This document shows positions 1-6,557 of a stretch of DNA of 7,793 nucleotides, piece after piece. The DNA is taken from positions 1 to 7,793 of the forward strand of contig JAGWUU010000153.1 in NCBI GenBank assembly GCA_028868335.1, given 5' to 3'. Made by a program: the position numbers and the translations under genes. Origin of the DNA: Sphingomonadales bacterium (lineage in GTDB: Bacteria; Pseudomonadota; Alphaproteobacteria; Sphingomonadales; Sphingomonadaceae). Position 1 is the stretch's first letter, and each line of letters opens with the position of its first letter. The notes beneath the pieces are model-generated. The model was not told the DNA's origin. It did no database searches and saw nothing but the letters and a program-made list of their open reading frames with translations.

Positions 1-163
1 CCCACAAGGATCCTCGCTGAACGGATTGGGCATCCAGCTTCAGGTCAACAACGTGCTCGATTCGCCCTATCGCACCAGCTATTCGGTGAATGGGACGCAG
101 ATGCTGGAAACTTATGAAAAATACGGTCGGCAGTGGCTGCTTGGCCTGAGCTACAAGTACTGA
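1..163 (+). CDS. TonB-dependent outer-membrane receptor, C-terminal fragment
   Basis: The reading frame is open from base 2 and stops at TGA 161-163, giving the last 53 residues of a protein that starts outside the window. The fragment contains LQVNNVLDSPYRT followed by YEKYGRQWLLGLSYKY. This is the ending expected of a TonB-dependent receptor: an 'N-N/L-L-D' beta strand, a 'Y-G-R-x-hydrophobic-G' strand, and a C-terminal aromatic residue (Tyr) that serves as the outer-membrane barrel insertion signal. Such receptors use energy from TonB-ExbB-ExbD to move large or scarce ligands into the periplasm. Lying upstream of two exported glycosidases and a sugar permease, this one most likely imports an oligosaccharide or glycoside; the substrate cannot be read from the fragment. 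A hairpin 27 bases after the stop may limit read-through into the next gene. Confidence 0.88.
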   Translation, partial: PQGSSLNGLGIQLQVNNVLDSPYRTSYSVNGTQMLETYEKYGRQWLLGLSYKY

Positions 164-190
164 GTCGGTCGGGTCGCCGCCGACATGGGA

Positions 191-218
191 CGCCCGGACG
201 AAGCACATCGTCCGGGCG
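191..218 (+). terminator. Strong hairpin between receptor and GH3 gene (attenuator or partial terminator)
   Basis: Bases 191-201 (CGCCCGGACGA) and 208-218 (TCGTCCGGGCG) are perfect reverse complements, giving an 11-bp GC-rich stem with a 6-base loop (AGCACA). It lies 27 bases beyond the receptor stop and 48 bases before the GH3 start. No T-run follows, so it is not a textbook intrinsic terminator. It could be a weak terminator, a transcript-stabilising 3' end left after processing, or an attenuator that sets a high receptor to enzyme ratio. The stem is seen directly; the role is inferred. Confidence 0.6.
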
Positions 219-266
219 CACCTGTCCAGCGCATCCTGATCCGGTGACCATGCATCTGGGCGGAGC

Positions 267-2240
267 ATGCCAGTGAAGTCCCGCTATTTTCCGTTACTTG
301 CCATTGCTGTTGGCCTGACCTCGACGGCCAGCTCAGCCGGGCCGGGCGCGTCAGCCTGGTCCCCGCCCGAGCGTCAGGCCATTGCTGCCTGGCCCGCGCG
401 CAAGGCGGGCAAGCCTGACCCAGCGATCGAGCGGCGCATCGCGGCAATCGTCGCAGGCATGACGCTGGAGCAGAAGGTCGGCCAGATCACCCAGGCCGAG
501 ATACGCTCGATCACACCTGCCGAGGTCAGCCAGTATTACATTGGCACGATCCTGAATGGCGGCGGCGCCTGGCCGGAGATGAACAAGCACGCCAGCGTGA
601 CCGACTGGACCCGGCTCGCCGATGCCTATGCCAAAGCGGCGCTGGCCAGCGACATGAAGGTCAAGGTGCCGTTGATCTGGGGGATCGACGCGGTCCACGG
701 CAACAACAATGTCTATGGCGCAACGCTCTATCCGCACAATATCGGGCTTGGCGCGGCGCATGAACCCGCGTTGGTCGAACGGATCGGCTGGGCGACGGCA
801 AAGGCAGTGCGCGCAACGGGGATCGGCTGGGCCTTTGCGCCGACCGTGGCGGTCGTGCGCAACCAGCGCTGGGGACGCACCTACGAAAGCTATTCGAGCG
901 ATCCGGTGCAGGCGGCGGCGAATGGCGCCGCGCTGATCCACGGATTGCAGGGCACGCTTACCGGCGATGGCGACGTGCTCGCCTCGGTCAAGCATTTCGC
1001 TGGCGATGGCGGCACCTGGCGCGGCATCGATCAGGGCGAGAACCGTTCAAGCGCGGCGAACTACGCGCGGATCGACGGAGCAGGGTACTATGCCGCTCTG
1101 GACGCGAAGGTTCAGACGGTGATGATCTCGTACAATTCGTGGACGATGACCGGGCCGATCGCGCACGAATTCGGCAAGATGCATGGCAACCGGGCGCTGG
1201 TGACGGGCGTACTCAAGGACAAGCTCAGGTTCGACGGGCTGGTGGTGTCCGATTGGAACGCGATCGAACAGGTTTCAGGCTGCACTACCGATCACTGTCC
1301 GGTGGCGATCAACGCCGGGGTCGACGTGTTCATGGTACCCGAAAAGTGGAAGAGCTTCATCGCCAACACCCTTGCCGACGTGCGCGAGGGACGAGTGACC
1401 GAAGCGCGGATCGACGATGCGGTGAAACGGATCCTGCGGGTCAAGTTCAGGCAGGGATTGTTTGAACGGCCGATCGCGGCGGGCAAATTCACCGGCGATG
1501 CTGCTGCTCTGATCGATCGCCCGCTGGCGCAGGAAGCGGTACGCAAGTCGGCGGTGTTGCTCAAGAACGACGGCGCACTTCCACTCAAGGCAGGTTCGCG
1601 GATCCTCGTTGTTGGTGCGGCGGCGGACAGCTTTCCGGCGCAGGCCGGTGGTTGGTCGCTGACCTGGCAAGGCGATGGCACCGATAACGGCGACTATCCG
1701 ATTGGGGAAACCCTGCTGGGCGGGTTGCGCCGGGCCTACGGCGATGCCGCAGTGACGTTCTCGCCCGACGGCAACGGCCTTGATCCCGGAAAGTTCGATG
1801 CCGTGATCGCGGTGCTGGCCGAAAAGCCTCATGCGGAAATGAAGGGTGACGTGCGCTGGCCCGAACCGCTCGCCCAGTCACGCCAGTATCCGGAGCAAGC
1901 GGCACTGGTCGATCGCGTATCGGGCAAGGGCGTGCCGGTAGTGACGGTCCTCTATTCCGGCCGGACCACCTATGCGACCGACCTGATCAATCATTCGGAC
2001 GCCTTCGTCGCGGCTTTCCTGCCCGGGACCGAAGCCGGCGCGCTGGCGGACCTATTCGGCGGAACCGCAAGACGGGATTTTTCCGCACGCCTGTCGTTTG
2101 CCTGGCCGGCGACAGCCTGTCCCAGCGGAGGCGAACCAGCCGACGAGACGTTGTTTGCGCGCGGGTTCGGTCTGTCTTATGCACGCCCGGCAAAGACCGG
2201 AAGGCTGGCCGAGCGAGCTATCCCCGCCACCTGTCCCTGA
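267..2240 (+). CDS. GH3 exo-beta-glucosidase / glucan glucohydrolase, exported, two-domain short form
   Basis: This 657-residue glycoside hydrolase family 3 enzyme removes glucose (or a related sugar) from the non-reducing end of beta-glucosides or beta-glucans by a retaining mechanism. An N-terminal signal peptide (residues 1 to about 24, ending TASSA) sends it to the periplasm. The TIM-barrel domain (about 50-400) shows WGIDAVHG (Asp141), RWGRTYESYS (about 201-210), KHFAGDGG (Lys242-His243) and the nucleophile motif VVSDWN (Asp329). The alpha/beta sandwich (about 420-640) has GGWSLTWQGD (Trp463, Trp467) and AEMKGD, whose Glu524 matches the acid/base of barley exo-glucanase ExoI. It ends just after FGLSYARP, whereas many bacterial relatives, as I recall them, carry a further C-terminal module of about 150-200 residues. 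A GTG at 273 (Val3) is a serious alternative start: GGAG at 262-265 is only 1 base from ATG 267 but 7 bases from GTG 273. Confidence 0.93.
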   Translation: MPVKSRYFPLLAIAVGLTSTASSAGPGASAWSPPERQAIAAWPARKAGKPDPAIERRIAAIVAGMTLEQKVGQITQAEIRSITPAEVSQYYIGTILNGGGAWPEMNKHASVTDWTRLADAYAKAALASDMKVKVPLIWGIDAVHGNNNVYGATLYPHNIGLGAAHEPALVERIGWATAKAVRATGIGWAFAPTVAVVRNQRWGRTYESYSSDPVQAAANGAALIHGLQGTLTGDGDVLASVKHFAGDGGTWRGIDQGENRSSAANYARIDGAGYYAALDAKVQTVMISYNSWTMTGPIAHEFGKMHGNRALVTGVLKDKLRFDGLVVSDWNAIEQVSGCTTDHCPVAINAGVDVFMVPEKWKSFIANTLADVREGRVTEARIDDAVKRILRVKFRQGLFERPIAAGKFTGDAAALIDRPLAQEAVRKSAVLLKNDGALPLKAGSRILVVGAAADSFPAQAGGWSLTWQGDGTDNGDYPIGETLLGGLRRAYGDAAVTFSPDGNGLDPGKFDAVIAVLAEKPHAEMKGDVRWPEPLAQSRQYPEQAALVDRVSGKGVPVVTVLYSGRTTYATDLINHSDAFVAAFLPGTEAGALADLFGGTARRDFSARLSFAWPATACPSGGEPADETLFARGFGLSYARPAKTGRLAERAIPATCP

Positions 2241-2268
2241 ACTAAAAGCCAAGCCGCCGGCGCGGCAA

Positions 2269-2275
2269 GAAAGGA
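2269..2275 (+). promoter_or_regulatory. Ribosome binding site that fixes the halogenase start
   Basis: GAAAGGA lies 5 bases upstream of ATG 2281. The frame stays open upstream to an ATG at 2098 inside the GH3 gene. This Shine-Dalgarno match, together with the FAD-binding beta strand (KRILIAGGG) beginning right after 2281, shows that 2281 is the true start. Confidence 0.75.
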
Positions 2276-2280
2276 TCAGG

Positions 2281-3783
2281 ATGAAACCGTTGAAGCGTAT
2301 TCTGATCGCTGGCGGTGGTTCATCTGGCTGGATGTCGGCGGCGATCCTTTCGCGGTTGTTCCAGGGACTTTACGACATTGTCCTGGTCGAATCCGAAGAC
2401 ATCGGCATCATCGGTGTGGGTGAGGCCACGATCCCTGCGATCAAGAAATACAACGAGGTGCTGGGGCTCGACGAAAACGAGTTCATGGCCCGCACCCAGG
2501 CCACTTTCAAACTGGGCATCCAGTTCGTCGACTGGCTCCGCACCGGGGAAAGCTATATCCACGGGTTCGGGGTGATCGGCCAGGATTGGGAATGGCTGCG
2601 CTGCCACCACTATTGGCTCAAGGCCCATGCTCTTGGCAGGGCCGATGATTTTTCAGCCTATTCGATCAACACCGCCGCCGCGTTGTCGAACAAGTTCGTT
2701 CGCGCCCAGCCGAACATGGGCGAAAGTCCGCTGAGCCAGATCGGTCACGCCTTTCACTTCGACGCATCTCTGTTTGCCCGATTCCTTTCAGGCTATGCGC
2801 AAGATCGCGGAGTTCGGCGACGTGAAGGCAAGATTGTCGATGTAACCCTGCGTGGTGAGGATGGCTTCATCCAGTCGGTGACCATGGCCGATGGCGAGGT
2901 GATCGAAGCCGACCTGTTCATCGATTGCTCGGGCTTTCGTGGCATCCTCATTGAAGGCGCGCTCAAGACCGGGTTCGAGGACTGGTCGCAGTGGCTGCCC
3001 TGTGACAGCGCCCTGGCAATGCCCTGCGCAAGGAGCGAGAATTTCACCCCCTACACCCGCTCGACCGCACATGGGGCAGGCTGGCAATGGCGTATCCCGC
3101 TGCAGCATCGAACCGGCAACGGCCACGTCTATTGCAGCAAGTTCATTTCCGATGAGGAAGCTGAACGGATTCTGCGCGCCAATCTTGATGGTGAGGCGCT
3201 TGCCGATCCGTTGCAGGTGCGGTTCACCGCGGGTAAGCGGCGCAAGCTGTGGAACCGGAACTGCGTCGCCGTGGGGCTTGCCGGCGGGTTTCTCGAACCG
3301 CTCGAGTCGACCAGTCTCCACCTTGTCCAGTCGGGGGTGATCCGCCTGATCAGATTGTTCCCCGACCTGTCGTTCGATCCTTCAAATATCGCCGAATTCA
3401 ATCGTCAGACCGATTTCGAGTACGAGCGGATCCGCGATTTCATCATCCTCCACTACAAGGCAACGGAGCGCAACGATACGCCGTTCTGGGACTATTGCCG
3501 AACGATGGAGGTGCCCGCCACCCTTCAACACAAGATCGATCTGTGGATGGCAAATGGCCGCATCTTCCGCGAGGATGAGGAATTGTTTGCCGAGGAGAGC
3601 TGGATCCAGGTGCTCCTGGGGCAAGGGCTGATTCCGCGGGCGTGGGATCCGCAGGTCGACCTCAAGAGCGACGTGCAGATTTCGCAATACCTCGGCAATA
3701 TCGCCTCGGTTATCGGCAAGTGCGTTGATGTCATGCCGAGCCATGCGGAATACGTCGCCAAGACCTGTCCGGCCCAGCCATGA
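2281..3783 (+). CDS. Flavin-dependent halogenase, tryptophan-halogenase family
   Basis: This 500-residue protein belongs to the FAD-dependent tryptophan halogenase family (PrnA/RebH fold), which uses FADH2, O2 and chloride or bromide to halogenate electron-rich aromatics. Key features are present in order: the FAD loop GGGSSGW (11-17), VGEATIP (46-52), the catalytic lysine in ATFKLGIQF (Lys77, PrnA Lys79), the family signature WQWRIP (268-273, WxWxIP), and EPLESTS (339-345) with Glu342-Ser343 matching PrnA Glu346-Ser347. Ser345 replaces the Gly that helps bind halide in PrnA. There is no signal peptide, so it is cytoplasmic and needs reduced flavin from a reductase not seen here. The gene follows GH3 by 40 bases and overlaps the GH30 start by 4 (ATGA). 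Such homologues are recurrent beside TonB receptors in sphingomonads, Caulobacter and Xanthomonas; some characterised relatives accept free indoles rather than tryptophan. The real substrate is unknown, and a flavin monooxygenase role cannot be excluded. Confidence 0.9.
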   Translation: MKPLKRILIAGGGSSGWMSAAILSRLFQGLYDIVLVESEDIGIIGVGEATIPAIKKYNEVLGLDENEFMARTQATFKLGIQFVDWLRTGESYIHGFGVIGQDWEWLRCHHYWLKAHALGRADDFSAYSINTAAALSNKFVRAQPNMGESPLSQIGHAFHFDASLFARFLSGYAQDRGVRRREGKIVDVTLRGEDGFIQSVTMADGEVIEADLFIDCSGFRGILIEGALKTGFEDWSQWLPCDSALAMPCARSENFTPYTRSTAHGAGWQWRIPLQHRTGNGHVYCSKFISDEEAERILRANLDGEALADPLQVRFTAGKRRKLWNRNCVAVGLAGGFLEPLESTSLHLVQSGVIRLIRLFPDLSFDPSNIAEFNRQTDFEYERIRDFIILHYKATERNDTPFWDYCRTMEVPATLQHKIDLWMANGRIFREDEELFAEESWIQVLLGQGLIPRAWDPQVDLKSDVQISQYLGNIASVIGKCVDVMPSHAEYVAKTCPAQP

Positions 3784-5228
3784 ATCTGTCTCGCGTGGGG
3801 ATGCGTGTCCTGGCTGGACTGCTTTGCGTCGCGCTGACTGCCTGTGTGACAACGCCGCGCGCGCGTACCGCGCAGAGCGTGGAAGTCTGGGCGACGAGCC
3901 GGGATGGGCAACGCAAGCTGGCATCCCTGCCAGCCCTGCCGCTTGTTCCGGTGTCGAACGATGCAGCCGGAGCGATGACGATCACGGTTGACCCGGCTCG
4001 GCGCGGACAGCCCATGGTTGGTTTTGGCGCGGCGATGACCGACTCCTCGGCAATCGTGATCGGCCGTTTGCCAGCGCGGCAGCGTGCCGAGGTGATGACC
4101 GATCTGTTTGGAAGGAAGGGCCTTGGCATTTCATTCCTGCGCGTGCCGATCGGAGCATCGGATTTTTCCGTTGAGCACTACAGCCTCGACGATGTGCCGA
4201 TGGGCGAACGCGATCCCGATCTAGCGCATTTTTCGCTCCAACAACCACGGCAACACCAGATCCCCGCACTGCGGGAGGCCCGTGCGCTCAACCCTGATCT
4301 GACGATCATGGCGAGCCCGTGGAGCGCTCCGGCATGGATGAAGGACACGGGCAGCCTGATAAAGGGGCAGCTTCGCGGCGACGCCTACGGCGCCTATGCT
4401 CGCTATTTCGTCCGCTATCTCGATGCCATGCAGCACGAAAGGCTGCCCGTGCGGTACATCTCCGTGCAGAACGAACCGCACTTCGAACCCGCTGACTACC
4501 CTGGTATGCGCTTCGATCCCCCGGATCGGGCGCGGTTCCTGAAAGAAACGCTGGGGCCCGCGCTGGAGCATCGTCGCCAGGCGGTCGGCGTACTGGAATA
4601 TGATCACAATTGGGACCGGCCGCAGGACCCGATGGCCGTCCTCGACGATCCTGCGGCGGCGCGCCACGTCGCGGGTGTGGCCTGGCACTGCTATGGCGGC
4701 GATCCGGGGACGATGGAGCAGGTCCGCCTTTCCCATCCCGACAAGGATGTATTCCTGACCGAATGTTCGGGCGGGGAGTGGACGCCGGACTGGGGCGATG
4801 CGCTGGAGTGGATGACCGACGCGCTCATCATCACCGCAACGCGCTCAGGATCGCGCGGGACGCTGCTGTGGAATCTGGCGCTCGATGAGAACCACGGACC
4901 ACACCGCGGCGGTTGCGGGAACTGTCGTGGCGTTGTGACGATCGACGGGGCAACCGGTGCCGTTACGCGCAATGTCGAATACTACGTTCTCGGGCAGGTC
5001 AGCCGCTTCGTACCGCCCGGCTCCCGGCGAATCTCCAGCGAGGGTGAAGGCGCCGTCCGCCATGTGGCGTTTCGCACGCCTACAGGGCGCTTGGTCCTGT
5101 TGACGCACAATGCTACCAAGGCGCCTGTCACCGTAACGGTACGCATCGGTGGGCGGCAGTTCGTTGCGACGCTGCCAAAAGGGGAAGTGATGACGTTTCT
5201 CTGGAACGAAGGGATGCCGCGCAGTTGA
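3780..5228 (+). CDS. GH30 glycosidase, lipoprotein (glucosylceramidase / beta-1,6-glucanase type)
   Basis: This 482-residue glycoside hydrolase family 30 enzyme is a retaining (alpha/beta)8 glycosidase related to human acid beta-glucosidase. The N-terminus ends in the lipobox LTAC (19-22), so Cys22 is probably lipidated and the enzyme anchored in the envelope. Motifs in order: GFGAAMTDSSA (81-91), SPWSAPAWMK (179-188), acid/base Glu232 in VQNEPHFEP, WHCYGG (302-307), nucleophile Glu328 in LTECSGG, LLWNLALDENHGP (362-374), and GGCGNCRGVVTIDG (377-390). Residues about 400-477 form the usual small C-terminal beta-sandwich. Characterised relatives cleave glucosylceramide, beta-1,6-glucan or other beta-glucosides; the exact substrate cannot be decided by eye. 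The start ATG overlaps the halogenase stop (ATGA) and has no clear Shine-Dalgarno, suggesting coupled translation. Met8 (ATG 3801, preceded by GTGGGG) is a possible alternative start that keeps the lipobox. Confidence 0.92.
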   Translation: MNLSRVGMRVLAGLLCVALTACVTTPRARTAQSVEVWATSRDGQRKLASLPALPLVPVSNDAAGAMTITVDPARRGQPMVGFGAAMTDSSAIVIGRLPARQRAEVMTDLFGRKGLGISFLRVPIGASDFSVEHYSLDDVPMGERDPDLAHFSLQQPRQHQIPALREARALNPDLTIMASPWSAPAWMKDTGSLIKGQLRGDAYGAYARYFVRYLDAMQHERLPVRYISVQNEPHFEPADYPGMRFDPPDRARFLKETLGPALEHRRQAVGVLEYDHNWDRPQDPMAVLDDPAAARHVAGVAWHCYGGDPGTMEQVRLSHPDKDVFLTECSGGEWTPDWGDALEWMTDALIITATRSGSRGTLLWNLALDENHGPHRGGCGNCRGVVTIDGATGAVTRNVEYYVLGQVSRFVPPGSRRISSEGEGAVRHVAFRTPTGRLVLLTHNATKAPVTVTVRIGGRQFVATLPKGEVMTFLWNEGMPRS

Positions 5229-6499
5229 TGGAGCGACTGCGCGCGCTTGGCATCAGCGGGGCCTTCGTTTCGGTCACCACCTTGTTCTTTGCCTGGGGCT
5301 TTATTGCCTCGAACAACGATCCGCTGATCGTCGCCATGCGCGCGGCGTTTCACCTCAACTACACCGAAGCGCTGGCGATCCAGCTTGTCAGCTTTCTGGC
5401 CTATGGGCTGGTGTCGCTTCCGGCCGCATCGCTGGGCAACCGTATCGGGCCTGTTTCCACGCTGATGATCGCGTTGGGGACGATGATGGCCGGATGCCTT
5501 GCGGTCCGTTTCTCGCTTGGGTTCCAAAGCTTCGCCGCGATCCTCGCCGCCTTGTTCGTGCTGGCAACAGGAATTACCACGCTGCAGGTTTCCGCCAATC
5601 CGTTGGCTGCGGCGTTGGGCCCTGTCCGCACCAGCCACTTTCGCCTCAACTTTGCGCAGACCTTTAACTCGCTCGGCGTGGTGATCGGAGTGAACTTCGG
5701 CGCCTCTGTCATGCTGGGAGCAAAGGTCATCGCTGCGGGACAGGGGCAGGTCTATGGCGCTGACCAGCGCGTCGAAGTGCTTCACTCGGTCGGCCACGCC
5801 TTTACCGTGATGGCGGCCATGCTGGCAGTCCTGATCGCCTTCCTGTGGAGCCAGCGGCGCCGGATTGTGGCGGCAAGCATGGTGGCCGAACCCGGACAGC
5901 AGGCGACGATGCTCGATGCCTTGAAATCGCGCTGGGCGATCTTCGGCGCGGTGGCGATCGGCCTTTACGTGGGGGCCGAGGTGTCGATCGGCAGCATCAT
6001 GATCAACTTCCTCCACCAGGACAGCGTGTTGGCACTGCCTTTGCTGAAGGGAGGGCGCTATCTGGCTAACGTCTATTGGGGCGGGGCGTTGATCGGCCGG
6101 TTCATCGGCTCAGTTCTCCTGACCCGCGTTCGGGCGGCGCGGCTGCTTTGCCTGTGCGCCGTCGCGGCAGCATCGTTGTGCGCGATCGCCCTGGCCGACG
6201 TGGGGCCGCTGTCGGGCTATGCGGCGCTGGCGGTCGGCTTGTTCAATTCGATCATGTTCCCGACGATCTTCACGCTGACGCTGGAACGGTCCCGAGCCAG
6301 CCAGAGCGCGACCTCGGGGTTGCTTTGCCTGGCGATCGCGGGGGGAGCATTGCTTCCCTTCCTGGTTGGCCGGATCGCCGACACTGCCAACCTGGCGGTA
6401 GCCTTCGTCGTACCGGTGGGCGCCTATCTGTTCATCGTCTGTTTTGCGGTGCAGGCGGCGACCCGCTCCCCGCGCGGCGGACTGGCAGCAGCGGTCTGA
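5228..6499 (+). CDS. MFS sugar:proton symporter, FucP/GluP (FHS) family
   Basis: This 423-residue inner-membrane protein is rich in hydrophobic segments and consistent with 12 membrane helices. It belongs to the fucose-galactose-glucose:H+ symporter branch of the major facilitator superfamily. Family features are FFAWGFIASNNDPLI (20-34, with Asp31 at the position of FucP Asp46), TTLQVSANP (117-125), FRLNFAQTFNSLG (138-150), YVGAEVSIGS (247-256) and YWGGALIGRFIGS (283-295). Gln120 stands where E. coli FucP has Glu in its LETAANP motif, favouring a glucose/galactose-type carrier over a fucose one. A basic cytoplasmic loop near 208-235 separates the two six-helix halves. The ATG overlaps the GH30 stop by one base (TGATG); a TTG at 5225 would add one codon but is less likely. 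GAAGGG (5208-5213) is a somewhat distant ribosome site. It probably takes up the sugar released by GH3 and GH30. Confidence 0.9.
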   Translation: MERLRALGISGAFVSVTTLFFAWGFIASNNDPLIVAMRAAFHLNYTEALAIQLVSFLAYGLVSLPAASLGNRIGPVSTLMIALGTMMAGCLAVRFSLGFQSFAAILAALFVLATGITTLQVSANPLAAALGPVRTSHFRLNFAQTFNSLGVVIGVNFGASVMLGAKVIAAGQGQVYGADQRVEVLHSVGHAFTVMAAMLAVLIAFLWSQRRRIVAASMVAEPGQQATMLDALKSRWAIFGAVAIGLYVGAEVSIGSIMINFLHQDSVLALPLLKGGRYLANVYWGGALIGRFIGSVLLTRVRAARLLCLCAVAAASLCAIALADVGPLSGYAALAVGLFNSIMFPTIFTLTLERSRASQSATSGLLCLAIAGGALLPFLVGRIADTANLAVAFVVPVGAYLFIVCFAVQAATRSPRGGLAAAV

Positions 6500-6536
6500 G
6501 CGCGGCGGCGCGGCCGTCGCACCGGGCCCGCCGCGC
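6500..6536. terminator. GC-rich inverted repeat between convergent genes
   Basis: Bases 6500-6508 (GCGCGGCGG) and 6528-6536 (CCGCCGCGC) are perfect reverse complements with a 19-base GC-rich spacer. The repeat begins at the first base after the permease stop and lies 21 bases beyond the dehydrogenase stop on the other strand, so it may end transcription from both sides. No clear T-run is present on either strand and the loop is long, so termination is only suggested. Confidence 0.42.
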
Positions 6537-6557
6537 TGCGCTACACGGTCAGGGGCG

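Noticed and set aside
164..266. Possible separate promoter for the GH3 operon
   Set aside because: Apart from the hairpin at 191-218 I see no convincing -35/-10 pair or regulator palindrome, so none is called.
351..995. Antisense open frame of 214 codons opposite the GH3 gene
   Set aside because: Arg-rich composition and no motif; the opposite strand encodes clear GH3 catalytic segments.
2098..2280. In-frame upstream extension of the halogenase frame (61 codons) overlapping the end of GH3
   Set aside because: The extension is Pro/Arg-rich with no family resemblance, overlaps a well-supported gene, and a good ribosome site (2269-2275) and the FAD strand place the start at 2281.
4982..6016. 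Long antisense open frame of 344 codons
   Set aside because: It is rich in Arg, His, Gln and Asp with no recognisable domain and lies wholly opposite the end of GH30 and the first part of the permease. It is a typical shadow of GC-rich coding DNA.
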